A stretch of DNA of 64,000 bases from Fragilariopsis cylindrus CCMP1102 (Eukaryota; Bacillariophyta; Bacillariophyceae; Bacillariales; Bacillariaceae): the NCBI GenBank assembly GCA_900095095.1, contig FMBT01000352.1, positions 124,001-188,000 of the forward strand, read 5' to 3'. Positions 43,886 to 55,284 of the stretch are shown piece after piece. Both the position numbers and the translations under genes were made by a program. The notes beneath the pieces are model-generated. The model searched no databases. It was not told where the DNA came from and worked only from the letters and a program-made list of their open reading frames with translations. How positions within the stretch are numbered: the stretch's first letter is position 1; the number at the start of each line of letters is the position of its first letter.

Positions 43886-45031
43886 TTATCCTTTTTGTTG
43901 AAATTCTTTCATTTCCTTGACAGCAGCTGATTGAGCAGTCCCTTTTGGTTTCCTTTTTCGTCGATTCCTTTTCTTTTTGTTTTTGGCCATATCTGCTGCA
44001 ATGGAAGCGGGATCCGTGGCAGACGACGACTCGGCGACTCCTGCTTCTTCTCCTCCTCCTCCTCCTCCTCCATTTGTTGTATTACTACTACTGGGTGTTG
44101 TTTTTCTGATAGTATTAGCAACGTATGTACTATTCTTCGTTGGTAATTGCTGTTTGCACCACCTTTCGTTGTGGTGGTCGTTGGTGGTCGTGGTGGCGGA
44201 AGATGTTGGTGGACTTGTTGTCGTTGTCGTTGCCGGTGCGACTTTATCTTTTTTCTTTCCTCTATTCCGACGACGTCTATTTCTTGAAGTGACATTAGTT
44301 GTTGTTGTTGTTGGTATCTCATTAAAAGGTATCGATGGCTTGTTGCTTTCTGTTGGCGAATCGGAAGAAGTTCTCTATAATGTTCGTCGACATCGCCGAC
44401 CCAAGGAGTAGAAGGAGTACTTCTTCTACCTTATTCACATCACTTGTGGTTTCAGAATTTGTGGGCTTTTCTTAGGAGATACAATCTCTGAAGTAGATAA
44501 AGCTGGTGGTGATGGTATTTCCTTTGTAGTAGCAGTAGTAGTAGTTGCTGCAGACGACAAGTCTTCCAAAAATGTGTCAATTTCATCCTCGTTCATGGTT
44601 TTGTTCCTCTCTTCTTCTTTATTTTTTTATTTCCTTTTTTGGTGGCAATACGATCAAGCCATTTCTTTGTTTTTGGTTTAATAGGACTCTTACTAGTATT
44701 ATTTTTCGCGGTGACAGCAACAACAGCACCATCATTATTATCTGAACGGGTTATAGTAGTTTTCTGTAATCAGCTACTTCCGTTACATTAGCACCGGTAG
44801 ATATTGGTAAGGAACGTGAAGTGATAGGGGTTTCTTTTTTCGTTTCTATTACGGTCGATGGTGATGATGATGATTTCTCCACATCATTGTCAACATCATC
44901 ATCATCGTCATCAACGCTGCCATACTTCAATAAATCGGCAGCTGTCGGTATCGCCACCGTCGGTGCTTTTTCCACTTCTTCTCGTGGCGCAACAACAGCA
45001 ACAGCCGTGGTGGTAACTTCGTCTTTTTTTA

Positions 45032-45063
<32 letters not shown>

Positions 45064-45200
45064 TTATCATCATCATCATGATGATTGTTCTTTTTGTTAC
45101 TACGAAGCAAAAGATATGCCGCCGCTCCGACAGCAATAGTAGCACCACACAAAAGAACTAAGGATCTCTTGCTGGTAGAAGTTGAACCTGAGCCCATCAT
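43886..45200 (-). CDS. Membrane-anchored acidic/basic protein (frame breaks)
   Basis: The first frame (45200-44751) has a transmembrane segment at about residues 13-33, then a poly-Asp run and acidic linkers. At the T4 run 44760-44763 the frame shifts. The likely continuation is Lys-rich, then M-N-E-D-E-I-D-T-F-L-E-D-L near 44597. A further segment starts with P-W-V-G-D-V-D-E-H-Y-R-E near 44390. The last part, in a different frame from the 43909-44322 frame, ends with D-M-A-K-N-K-K-K-R-N-R-R and stops at 43886. I do not recognise the family. At least three shifts are needed, so the model is tentative. Confidence 0.4.
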
Positions 45201-45595
45201 GGTTTATTGTAGTTGTTATGATATAATAAGCTTTACAACAGAGATAGGATTACGGATAATAATATGATATTATGATATTACCGTTAAAGATACAACTTTT
45301 TAAACCTTCGAACCTTTTTCGTGTGGCTGCGAATAATGTTAATAAAATAATGATATTATGACGACTACGACAGCGTTGTCAGTCGTGACTCAATTATTTT
45401 TCTGTTAGCTAATTGATAATTACTAGGAGCTGTGACTCAAATATGAAATACCGGATCATAAGTTACTGCACTGCCCATCTTTAACAAAATGAAAAAGTGC
45501 CGCGAACTTGAAACTTTAAAATCTTAAACTGACTAACAAAGCAAAGAAAGAGAGAAAGAAAGAAAGCAGGCGAAGATAAGGACCGCAATACGGTA
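45201..45595. other. Divergent intergenic region
   Basis: The final 90 bp match the 5' leader of the next paralogue (47490-47572), showing that the tandem duplication includes the untranslated leader. Confidence 0.6.
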
Positions 45596-47143
45596 ATGGA
45601 CACCAATATTGATAACGAAGAGAATGACGGCCAGCAGCAAGCTGATGAGCAAGAGCTGCTACTGAAGCTGATTTCAATCCTTGAATGGAAGGTTACATAT
45701 CCTGCCCAAACAATTGAAAGAATTGATCATCTAGTGGTTGAGTTTCTTGAAGGTCTAGATCGGCAGCTACAAAGTGACAGCGAGGATGAGGATGAGGATG
45801 ATCGTGATCGTGTTCGTCGTCAAGCATTAACAAAAAAAGAACGGATCGCTGCTGGTCTAGATCGTCAGCTAAAAAGTGAGGATGAGGTTGGGGATGAGGG
45901 TTGGGATGAGGATGATCGTGATCGTGATCAAGCATTCACAGAAGAAGAACGGATCGCTGCTGATGCTGCTACTGCTGGGCGAAGTAGATTGATGCTACTG
46001 AAGCTGATTTCAATCGCTGAACGGAAGGTTACACATACTGCTCATACAACTGAAAGAATTGATGGTCTAGTGGATTATTTTCTTGAAAATCTTGAAGGAG
46101 ATGTCTGTGATATGTTTTGTAGTAATGATCTTGATAGCAGTCGCGACACAGAAGCCGAAGTTGAAGCTATTGTACGAGTATTTCCAAACATTTTGTCAGA
46201 AACAGTGGCAGTACAGATCCGTGGGGAATTATGTCGCTTCTATCCAATTCAATTCCTCGCATTCACAGTCGACGATAAAGATGGCATCTGGGTGATCAAT
46301 GAAAAGACTGTATCTTTTGTTCCTATTGTAGCTAGACTAGCAATAGAATTTGGTTCATTTGAGGAAGAAGAGAGAGGAGGACTATTATTATTTAATGTTG
46401 ATTATTTTTTTGAATGTGATAGTAAATGTTCCGTTGATAGTGTTTTGCAAGGTCTCACTAACAGTGTCACTCATAGTGACCCAAGTAAAGCTTCCGACCA
46501 GCATCATAATGAATTTGTCGACGGTAAATATCTACTGGTGATGGAACAATTGAGACAAAATGGTCTTCTAAAGAAAGGTGACATTCAAACGTATGGCCTA
46601 TTGAACGAACTGTGTATTCAAGATGTTACTGCGGAAAAGCGATTGCAATTTCTAGTCGAATGGGATCCAACCGTATTGACACATACCAATACACTTAGAT
46701 GTATACCACTTCATATTGTCGCAATGTATTCCATTGTAAGATTTCGGCTGGTATTCGAATATGGAATTCGTTACTATCCTCACAAGAAAGGTATCTGTTT
46801 ATTATTCAGAAAAGACGATGATGATGACACACCCTTCCAATTGGCTTGTGGAAAATTTGGATACAAAGAAGTAATGAAGGGCATAGAAGACACTCTTGCC
46901 CGTTATTCGGACACACCAATCAATATTTCAGAGGCATTAGTAATGTCAGCTATTGATGAAGACATACATTTAGACTGTGTATATTTCTTATTACGTAGAG
47001 AACCGGACGTGTTAGTAAAATTGCTATCACCATCATCATCATTATCATCGACATTGGCAGCTGGGGCTGTGGTTGCAGTGGGTACCAACGGCAACGACAT
47101 CAATAATAACAATGGAGACTCAAAAAAGCGAAAACGAACTTAA
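45596..47143 (+). CDS. Diatom repeat-family protein, paralogue 1
   Basis: An intact 515-residue frame. Residues about 20-165 contain an internal duplication: two helix units (K-L-I-S-I-x-E-x-K-V-T then T-x-E-R-I-D-x-L-V) and two copies of a linker starting with G-L-D-R-Q-L and ending in E-R-I-A-A. The C-terminal 330 residues show the ankyrin-like or helical-repeat pattern seen in many diatom proteins: G-L-L-K-K-x-D-I, then F-L-V-x-W-D-P, F-E-x-G-I-R-Y-Y-P, P-F-Q-x-A-C, and L-L-R-R-E-P-D-V-L. The tail ends in K-K-R-K-R, a nuclear signal. Function is unknown. It is head-to-tail with a close paralogue. Confidence 0.8.
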   Translation: MDTNIDNEENDGQQQADEQELLLKLISILEWKVTYPAQTIERIDHLVVEFLEGLDRQLQSDSEDEDEDDRDRVRRQALTKKERIAAGLDRQLKSEDEVGDEGWDEDDRDRDQAFTEEERIAADAATAGRSRLMLLKLISIAERKVTHTAHTTERIDGLVDYFLENLEGDVCDMFCSNDLDSSRDTEAEVEAIVRVFPNILSETVAVQIRGELCRFYPIQFLAFTVDDKDGIWVINEKTVSFVPIVARLAIEFGSFEEEERGGLLLFNVDYFFECDSKCSVDSVLQGLTNSVTHSDPSKASDQHHNEFVDGKYLLVMEQLRQNGLLKKGDIQTYGLLNELCIQDVTAEKRLQFLVEWDPTVLTHTNTLRCIPLHIVAMYSIVRFRLVFEYGIRYYPHKKGICLLFRKDDDDDTPFQLACGKFGYKEVMKGIEDTLARYSDTPINISEALVMSAIDEDIHLDCVYFLLRREPDVLVKLLSPSSSLSSTLAAGAVVAVGTNGNDINNNNGDSKKRKRT

Positions 47144-47572
47144 GTCATGATTTGGTTCATAAAACTCCCTGTAAAAACAACTGCATAATTTTTGCAATTT
47201 TCAAGGAGCAGATCAATTCAAGTTAGCCATGAATAGAGGATATTTTCAGAATCAGCATAGAAATATGGTCTATAAACGTCTTTTGAATTTTTTTATCTTA
47301 TGTTTTTTTTGTATGTTATATGTGGTCCAAGTTGGTATAGTTAACTAGAAATATCTAGTTGAAAAAAATGCGTAAAAATTAATTCGGGCACAATTTTCTT
47401 ATTTGGGTACATCATAGCGAAAATCAAAATCGCGCAGTGGCGCACACCGTATAGATTATTACCCCTGACGTACGTACCCATTAAAAAAAAATGCATTTCG
47501 AACTTGAAACTTGAAACTTTAAAAATTTCACAAAGCAAAGAAAGAAAGCAGGCGAAGATAAGAAAAGCAATA
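47144..47572. other. Interval between tandem paralogues
   Basis: 429 bp. The last 75 bp repeat the leader found before 45596 (cgaacttgaaac, acaaagcaaagaaag and gcaggcgaagataag blocks). Confidence 0.6.
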
Positions 47573-48925
47573 ATGGATGCCAATATTGATAACGAAGAGA
47601 ATGACGACCAGCAGCAGCAAGCCGATGAGAAAGAGAAAGAGCAACAAGCCGCTGCTGCTGCTACGCGAAGATGTACCAGATTAATTTCCGCCCTTGAACG
47701 GAAAGAAAAATTTCCTGTTGAAACAAGACGTGAAATTGATGAACAGGTCGATGAATTTCTGGATAAAATTGAAAGTACTATCCATTGGATTTTGTGGGAT
47801 ACGAAAAACCCTGATTCTGACCTGTATGATGGTTTAGATAGCACTGATGATTATCATACAGAAGAGGAAATTGAAACGGCTGTACGGTTCTACCCGGATG
47901 TCCTTTTAAAAAAGGAAAACCGTAACGAGCACGACGACGAGCACGACGACGAGCACGACGACGAGCACGACGACGAATACTTTTTGCATCGTCCTATCGA
48001 CGTCGACCGAACGATTGGGAAGCATCCTATCCAAATTTGCGCATTCATACTCCGCGAAGACGACACCTGGGGGTGCAATAGCAAAGCTGTACCGTTTATC
48101 CCTCTCTTGGTTAGGATAGCAATAGAGCTCGGTTTGTATGAGGAGCAAAATCGAGGAGGATTATTGATTGAAGATGAAGACGGTGCTAATGTTTTGCAAA
48201 ATCTAATGCGTAGTGACACGATCGAACGTAATAATCAGGAACATCATGCACTTGTCGATGAAAAATATTTACAAGTTTTGATACAATTAAGAAAAATGGG
48301 TCTTCTAAAGAAAGAAGACATTCAGAGGTATGACTTACTCAATATGTTGTGCACACGCAATACGCTGTGCAATCAAGATTATTTTTCAGAAAAGCGATTT
48401 CGATTTTTAGTTCAATGGGATCCAACCCCATTGATAAAAGCTGATGTAACTGGACATCTACCAATTCATATCGTTGCATTTTATTCTCTCATTCGGAGTT
48501 TCCAAATCGCATTCGAATCTGGAATTCGTTACTATCCTAAAAAGAAAGGAATTCATCTGATTTTCCGCAAAACTAATAGAAGTTTTACACCCTTCCAAAT
48601 GGCTTGTGAGAAATCGGGACATGAACAAGTGATGAAGGTCATAGAAGACACTCTTGTTCGCTATTCGTACACACCAATCAATATTTCAGAGGCATTAGTA
48701 ATGGCAGCTATTGACGAAGATATACATTTAGACTGTGTATATTTCTTATTACGTAGAGAACCGGACGTGTTGGTAGAATTACTATCACCATCATCATTAT
48801 CAATATCAATATCACCGACATTGAAAGCTGGGGCTGTGGCTGTGACTGCAGTGGGTACCAACGGCAACGACATCAACAACAATAGCAATGGAGACTCAAA
48901 AAAGCGAAAACGAAAAAGAGGGTAA
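47573..48925 (+). CDS. Diatom repeat-family protein, paralogue 2
   Basis: The ATG at 47573 aligns with the start of paralogue 1 (M-D-A-N-I-D-N-E-E-N-D). An in-frame upstream TTG is not the start. The product has 450 residues. Compared with paralogue 1 it lacks the internal duplication and has an Asp/Glu/His repeat (about residues 118-137). The same C-terminal pattern is present. The last about 120 bp of the conserved part (I-N-I-S-E-A-L-V to E-P-D-V-L) are nearly identical at the DNA level to paralogue 1, more than the rest. It ends in K-K-R-K-R-K-R, a nuclear signal. Function is unknown. Confidence 0.8.
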   Translation: MDANIDNEENDDQQQQADEKEKEQQAAAAATRRCTRLISALERKEKFPVETRREIDEQVDEFLDKIESTIHWILWDTKNPDSDLYDGLDSTDDYHTEEEIETAVRFYPDVLLKKENRNEHDDEHDDEHDDEHDDEYFLHRPIDVDRTIGKHPIQICAFILREDDTWGCNSKAVPFIPLLVRIAIELGLYEEQNRGGLLIEDEDGANVLQNLMRSDTIERNNQEHHALVDEKYLQVLIQLRKMGLLKKEDIQRYDLLNMLCTRNTLCNQDYFSEKRFRFLVQWDPTPLIKADVTGHLPIHIVAFYSLIRSFQIAFESGIRYYPKKKGIHLIFRKTNRSFTPFQMACEKSGHEQVMKVIEDTLVRYSYTPINISEALVMAAIDEDIHLDCVYFLLRREPDVLVELLSPSSLSISISPTLKAGAVAVTAVGTNGNDINNNSNGDSKKRKRKRG

Positions 48926-49574
48926 CAAAAAATAAAAAAAGACTTGCTGTGAACATTTTTGCACTGAAATTCAAAACCTGGAAACACTTCTCATAAAAAT
49001 CATAATAATGATGACAATGGCAATTGTTCGTTCTTGTCTTTGATTATCGGTAGATGTAAAACAATTTCTCTGTATCCTTCTAATTACTATGATTATTATT
49101 ATTATTATCCTTTCCATTTATATTTAGGCCTACTAGTAACAAACTAGCTAGCTATTTAGTGGTATACATAGTGCAGTACTAGTAATATATAATTCGAGAT
49201 TATTGAGTACTGTAGTACAATTGTGATATATGGATACATGGATGAATCCAAAAATTCTATAAAGGATGTTGGTATTACTGATGAAATGACAAAACAATAT
49301 GAATACACTTAATGCAACACCAGATAAGGAGTATGCGATTCTTCAGACTATTCATTGATTATTTGAGTAAAGTAGGACGATAAATTGATTAACGGCGACC
49401 GTAAATGTAGCTCTATATTTTTTACCTAGCTACCACATTATTTGAATTTCATCTTCTACTGAGTATATAACTATTGATTTTATGGTCGTAATTTTCCGTT
49501 CTCATATTGTTTTTGAAACTTTTCCTGTTGCTATTATTGCTGTATCGTAAACTATGATATTATTATATATTATT
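48926..49574. other. Convergent intergenic region
   Basis: 649 bp, AT-rich. No gene or clear repeat is seen. Confidence 0.5.
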
Positions 49575-50489
49575 TTACATCCCACCTGATAAAAATTGAT
49601 CTCGTGCTTGACGGAAGGCTTGACCTAACGTCATATCACCGGCATTGACACCGGATGGCATACCCTGTTGTTGTGCATGACCCGCCATACCCGGTTGTCC
49701 TCCACCGTGGTGTGGATCCTGTCCGGAATCATCACCATCTCTCAACAAAACAGCGGATGCTAATTTCGATCCATCTGTTTCTAAAATAATCCCACCATCA
49801 CAATGCTCATCAATCAATAAAAATACTAATTCTAAATTATCTAATACCATCGTACGTTCGGTGGTTCCACCCATCAGTTGTGCTAATGCTTCATACATAC
49901 CCTCACATAAATGTGCCAACACAAGTTCCGATTCATTCGATGGACCGATATGTACGACTCGGACATCACCACCACCACCCTGTGAGGAGCCACCACAGAA
50001 TACAATGGTTTTACCTCGCACAGTTACCACTTCGGCCGCATCCGATCGTGCTACAATACCACCAATTTTTTGTTGTACTTCCTTTTCAAAGGTATTCCGT
50101 GCTTCTTCCCGTGAGGTGTTTTCATCAGCACCAGTCTTTAAAAAATCACCATAATATTTACCAGCCAGTCGATCACCATCACTCCCCAATACTAAAATAG
50201 CATCCAATTTTGGCATTAACGGTGCGAGTACCTTTGTTTTTTTAGAGAAAATAAATTAAAAAAATAGAGTTCACATTCACATACATCGGGAATTTTATAT
50301 TTATTTTGTTGGTAGTTTCCAACAACGGATTCGATTCGATTCGATCGTATTTAGATATGAAAACATCAGAAGGAAAATTGCGATAGGATTCAGTAACAAG
50401 AATAAATATATTCGTGAGTTATCGCGTCAACATACCATCACGACAACGACATCGCATCGTCGTCAATTCTTATTCCAAATACTTACCAT
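49575..50489 (-). CDS. Coatomer zeta subunit (COPI)
   Basis: Exon 1 is only the start codon ATG (50489-50487), followed directly by a GTAAGT donor. A 255-bp intron (50486-50232) ends in a pyrimidine-rich AG, and exon 2 runs 50231-49575. The product has 218 residues beginning M-V-L-A-P-L. The longin-like core is clear: A-I-L-V-L-G-S-D-G-D-R-L near the start (family form A-I-L-I-L-D-N-D-G-x-R), and D-E-x-x-D-G-G-I-I-L-E-T-D about residues 145-155. Zeta-COP is a small subunit of the COPI coat for Golgi-to-ER transport. The C-terminus is a Gly/Gln/His linker then a helix. Starting at the exon 2 ATG (50216) would still give a normal-looking protein, so the one-codon exon is inferred from splice signals. 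Confidence 0.88.
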
Positions 50490-52222
50490 CTTTATTATAT
50501 TATATTTGTTATTGAAGTTTATAAAAGAAGAAGTTACGGTATACTGTACGGTAGTTACAATATTTTTATACAGAGTGCAGTTGTTCCTCCGACAAACAAC
50601 AAAGCGACGACAAGAACCCCAACAAACAAATATTGAGCAATAATGACCGATAAACTTTGTATGATGTATAATATGTACTATGCATACTTACATACCTATG
50701 AGACATACATAGTCCTTTCTAGCTTACACATTCGACTCTCATCTCTCTCTTATAATCTGCTGAGTCTCATATTAGCCTTTAGATAATACTATACTGTTAC
50801 CACTTGTACCTTTCCTCCAGGGTCTAGCCCACTAGTTGTACAACAACGAAACAAAACATAACACATAGGACTACTCCAAATGTAATTGGGTGACAATATA
50901 TAATAAGCAAGTTGGCACTACAGGAAATAAGGAGTCTGGAACTCTTTGTTCAATGATGGAGAATTTTTGAATCTATACTATTTTGTGTATGCTATATGCG
51001 CTGCATCTTCAAGATTAAAGTCCACATACCATAGTAGTCAATGCAATAGCACCCCTGTCAAAAAAAATTGAAACTCAAAGATCAATCAGCATCAACACAC
51101 GACTAAGTGAACAATAACCTGATACGCAGCGCATAGAGAGATGGACCGAATGAATAATTTTTCTGGATTCTTAGTTGGTGATGGTGAATAGCCGCCAATT
51201 GTGTCAGCAGAGCAACAAAGAACAGCATAATGCAATGGAAAAAAAAGAGATCACAGAAAGGAGTAGCAGCAACATCATTGTTTGCTTTGGAGAAATACAT
51301 ATAGAGTAAAGATGATAGATAGGATGCCTGCAGAAGATGGAAGAAAGAATGACTATACCACATGCAAAAAACCGGTATTGCCTATAGTGTCTAGTACAAT
51401 ACAAATTAAATTCATTGACAAACAGCCTTATTTGAACAAACTTAGAATAATAGATAGATTGTGGAGGCACTTGGCCTGCCTTATTAGGTTGGAATTTGCC
51501 ATAAGATGCTTGTTTTAATTGATTTGATGGTGTTAATCCATCCTCATAACAACAGTTGTCTTTGATGTCAGGGACACAAGATCAGAATATTAACCTCAGA
51601 GTCCACTGGAATAAACTACTATTACTTCTTGGCAAAGTCCATTTTTTTTTTTATTATGAACTATGCTGCTTTCAACAAGTATAGTAGTAAAATAAAATAG
51701 ACCCAACTGCCAATCAAAATTGGGGGCTTTTTGAATTTTCTTGGGCTGAATGAAGATATCTAAAGCCACAGTGAAGTACAATGTGACAATAGGGGGAGAA
51801 CTCAAAATAGGGTGGAGTAAATTCTGGAAGAACAACACAAAGGTATTGATCTTGTGTCAAAGAGTAGTGTTCAAAAGGGCTCCTTTCATAACAGATCAAG
51901 TAAGTCAAGTGTTAGTCCAAAAGTGTGTAAAGCCATACTGCAGACTAGAAGTTGATAACAACGATGGGAGCTACATAACATGTAGTACTCTGTGGTTTAT
52001 TCCATTCAGTCCCTATAGTGACAATTGGTCCTTGAAATATAATCTCACAATTATACATGTTATATTGCACTATTGCAAGAATTTATCATCTTTAGCTTGT
52101 TATTTGTGAGTAGCATTATTTCTATTATAAGCTATCTATCATTGATATTGACGAGTGAGTCTATACTTGTGGATGTCTGACTGAGTGCAACGTTTTGAGA
52201 ACTATTCCCGATATTATTTCTG
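50490..52222. other. Intergenic region with transposon relic
   Basis: 1.7 kb without a credible gene. It contains the inverted counterpart of the 33.7-kb repeat. Small frames at 51282 and 51750 read through the relic and are not called. Confidence 0.55.
51130..51370 (-). repeat. Dispersed repeat, copy 2 (inverted relative to 33.7 kb)
   Basis: The reverse complement matches 33720-33965 over about 240 bp with scattered substitutions and small indels. Part of a degenerate mobile element of unknown family. Confidence 0.75.
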
Positions 52223-54736
52223 CTATCTAGACTGAGAGAGCTCCAAACACAAGGCCTCCAACTCTTCTGAAGATTTGACCCCGCAGCTTGTATATGTAGT
52301 ATCCAAAGACAGCTGCCTCCCTTCATCTTCTAAATTCTGGCCTAGGAGGAGTAATTCACGATAGGCACGGATCTCACCACGCAATTCGCAACACATATGT
52401 ATCGAGACAATTTTTCCTTCGGCAATTGCTGATTGAATTTGGACAGCAGGATCGGAGATGGCACGCCACTGATTCGGATTGATATCATTTACTAATGGAT
52501 TTCCTAAAATTCTTTCCAACGAGATAATATCTTCCCATGCATGTTCCGCTCTAACAACAAACTTTCTACTATCTGGTGAATTACTGAGCTCTTTCAATGC
52601 TTTTCGATTCCTAGATGCTATCGACAGTTTGTTGTTGCTAGTACTTGGAGAAAGATCGTATAACCAATCCTTTAAAAGTTCGTTGATAGGATTTTGAACG
52701 GCGACAACGATCGACCCATTCCATGGTTGAGGAAAATCGTCATTTGTTCCCCCCACAAATGATGAAGTATTTGTTGCTAGTTTTGAAATGTAGAATTCAG
52801 GTTTTTCACCAAACGCATTAACGAGACAATGTTCAATCGCCATTCTACTTTGAGCTTTTTCGCATGCTGATCTGATCACAGTTTCTACCAGTTGACCACC
52901 TCGCTCTGATGCTGCGACCAGTAAGATATTTTCGTTAGATTTGTCTTTCTGACGGATCTTTCGTTCGTAACGCAACCAGGCAGCTACCCATTTTCCTGGC
53001 TGCTTCGTTTTCTTGTCGTGTTGCCAAAGTATTGGCATCATAAGTGGTTCGCCACGAATTACTGGACCCCATAGATCTCCAAGTTCTACTTTCGTTACAT
53101 TTTCAGGATGGCTTAGAACGAGATTTCCGATTGTTATATCTTCATGATTTGTTATCTCTAACGCTCGTCGTCTCGAAAAAGGAAGCGATGCAATATGATG
53201 TGCAATATCAGCAGACATAATCTCAGCGGCACCTCCCATGTAATAATCTTGGATCATTTTCGAACAATGCTCATCCCGTTTAAATCCACAATGTTTCCTC
53301 GAAACAGATACTCCCGAATATATTCTTGTTGGGCTGGTTGGTAGTTTTTGATTAATTGTTTGTAGAAATTCAACAGGCCATATTAGTGTGTCACTGTCTA
53401 CCTTGGCTATATAATCAAAAGCAAAACCCTCATTGATTAGACTCGATGCGTAAGCAAAGAAGGTTTGCATCTTCCCACCAAATTGGTTCTCCTTTATGTT
53501 AAGATACGTAGCATCCCGTTCTGGTTCCAGTCCTTTGGGGAATACGGAAGTATCAGCCAAATATTCATTGGATGACACCTGCTGGCCTTCGCCATCAATA
53601 ATTAATTCCTCTGATCCGAATGGATTGCCACCCATAAAAAATGTATACACCATCTGACAATTGTCGAAGTTGACCTTCTTCTCAATAACATCAACTAATG
53701 AACATATTCGATCTGGATTGTTATTGTGGACAGAATGATCGTTGTATTTGTAGAAAGATAGGTATGATTTTCGAATAATATCACGCCTCCGTCGTTCCAT
53801 ATCATCACCTATTTGACTAGCAATTCCCCACAAAATCTTTGGTTCTCCTCTTTGTTGATTTTCATCATTATTTAGTACCTCTATCGTTTTTTCTATTTTT
53901 GGTATTGATTCTGACTTTTCGATATAGATAGAATTCGTCGATTCAGACTGTTCTTTTCTGTCTTTTAGATCCATCGTTCGAAGAACGTTTTCTTCTTTCG
54001 TTTTGATTCCCCACAAAATCTTTGTTCCTCTTTTCTGTTGATGTTCATCATTATTTAGTACTTCTATCGTTTTTTCTATTTTTGGTATTGATTCTGACTT
54101 TTCGATATAGATAGAATTCGTCGATTCAGACTGTTCTTTTCTGTCGTTTAGATCCGTCGTTCGAAAACCGTTTCCTTCTATCGTTTTGTCGTCGTCGTCG
54201 TCGTCGTTGACGACGTGCACGAGCATTCTTGTTGAGTCTGATACACTGATTTGCATATGAGAATTCACATTCGAATTTGTATTCTCATTCGCCAACGCTA
54301 TTACTACGGGCTGCTCGTCGCTGTCCTCTTCTTCAGTGTTGTCATGCTGAATTTCTTCGTGTAGATGATTGGAGTTATCTTCAATTTCACTTCTCAATGA
54401 TCTTTTCGTTTTACCCGTACTGTGTACGAGCATTCTTGTTGATTCTGATACACTAGGTTCCAAATGAGAATTTGCATCCGAATTTGCATCCTCATTCGAC
54501 AACACTATTACTACGGGCTGCTCGTCACTGTCCTCTTCTTCAATAGTATCACGATGATGAATTTCTTCATGTAGATGGTTAAAGTTATCTTCAATTTCAC
54601 TTCTCAATAATTTTTTCGTCGTTGTATCCATAGTACCGTGTAATACAATTGTTGACACGACCGCAAAAACCGTAGCAGAAAGAAAAACATTTAATACGGA
54701 CCTTCGAACGGAATTATTAAGCAGAGACATCTTCAT
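52223..54736 (-). CDS. Type II membrane glycosyltransferase, GT31-like
   Basis: An intact 837-residue frame. The TM segment at about 15-33 near a short basic N-terminus gives type II topology. Residues 43-304 are a stem made of two tandem duplications (about 43-105 with 112-173, and 191-244 with 252-304). The catalytic region begins near 300, with R-R-R-D-x-I-R-x-S-Y-L (family: R-x-x-I-R-x-T-W). It carries an F-x-x-G segment, a D-S-D metal motif at 447-449 preceded by Y-I-A-K-V, and a late E-D-I-T-I-G-N segment (the conserved E-D-V-x-x-G). GT31 enzymes add beta-1,3-galactose or GlcNAc in the Golgi. The last 230 residues (from [11 protein letters not shown]) look like a second domain with a Rossmann-like start, perhaps sulfotransferase-like. 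That part is uncertain. Confidence 0.8.
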   Translation of the reverse strand: MKMSLLNNSVRRSVLNVFLSATVFAVVSTIVLHGTMDTTTKKLLRSEIEDNFNHLHEEIHHRDTIEEEDSDEQPVVIVLSNEDANSDANSHLEPSVSESTRMLVHSTGKTKRSLRSEIEDNSNHLHEEIQHDNTEEEDSDEQPVVIALANENTNSNVNSHMQISVSDSTRMLVHVVNDDDDDDKTIEGNGFRTTDLNDRKEQSESTNSIYIEKSESIPKIEKTIEVLNNDEHQQKRGTKILWGIKTKEENVLRTMDLKDRKEQSESTNSIYIEKSESIPKIEKTIEVLNNDENQQRGEPKILWGIASQIGDDMERRRRDIIRKSYLSFYKYNDHSVHNNNPDRICSLVDVIEKKVNFDNCQMVYTFFMGGNPFGSEELIIDGEGQQVSSNEYLADTSVFPKGLEPERDATYLNIKENQFGGKMQTFFAYASSLINEGFAFDYIAKVDSDTLIWPVEFLQTINQKLPTSPTRIYSGVSVSRKHCGFKRDEHCSKMIQDYYMGGAAEIMSADIAHHIASLPFSRRRALEITNHEDITIGNLVLSHPENVTKVELGDLWGPVIRGEPLMMPILWQHDKKTKQPGKWVAAWLRYERKIRQKDKSNENILLVAASERGGQLVETVIRSACEKAQSRMAIEHCLVNAFGEKPEFYISKLATNTSSFVGGTNDDFPQPWNGSIVVAVQNPINELLKDWLYDLSPSTSNNKLSIASRNRKALKELSNSPDSRKFVVRAEHAWEDIISLERILGNPLVNDINPNQWRAISDPAVQIQSAIAEGKIVSIHMCCELRGEIRAYRELLLLGQNLEDEGRQLSLDTTYTSCGVKSSEELEALCLELSQSR

Positions 54737-55284
54737 TTTACACGGTAATTAGATAACTTTTGGTGCTCCTATCGTTTATGTCCCGATGTCAAGAAACGAT
54801 GCTTGATGTTGGTCCACTTTACTTTGAGTGTTGTTGACTGTTGTTTTGTCGAACTGTTTGTTTTACATGTGAAAGTGTGAGTGAGTGTTTAGTTTGTGAT
54901 TGTGATTTGTCTAATTTTCGGACATACAAAAAATCCGTTGTGAGACGCAGCACGTGGAGTGAGTTCGGTATGCGCGTCTTGAATATAGTGCCCCTTCATT
55001 TTTATTAGGGTTACAGCGGTTAAATCAGGTAAACGAAAAAAATACTTTACAAATATTTGAATCGAATGAATCGAATAAATGAATCAATCCATCGAATCAC
55101 AGAGATCCATATTGTATCATTCATCGGCTTCCACTCCTTTTTCATCTTATTCATTGACAATTAACATGCATCATGCATCAATCAATCATCGCTCATCATC
55201 AATTAAAAATAGGGTGGAGGTACCGTTGAGGCAAAGCAAAAGCTGATCACACATTAAAAGATTCGAGTCATTTGGGCGGAGTTG
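54737..55284. other. Divergent intergenic region
   Basis: 548 bp, holding promoters of the GT31-like gene and of the plastid-type gene. Short gaatgaatcgaat repeats near 55060-55100. No gene is apparent. Confidence 0.5.

Noticed and set aside
43909-44322. 137-residue minus-strand frame with Gln and Glu runs
   Set aside because: A different frame of the same strand gives a more protein-like product ending at 43886. This frame is probably its shadow.
51750-52109. 119-residue plus-strand frame in the relic region
   Set aside because: No recognisable domain. It lies in a region with degenerate repeat sequence on both strands, so it is treated as relic.
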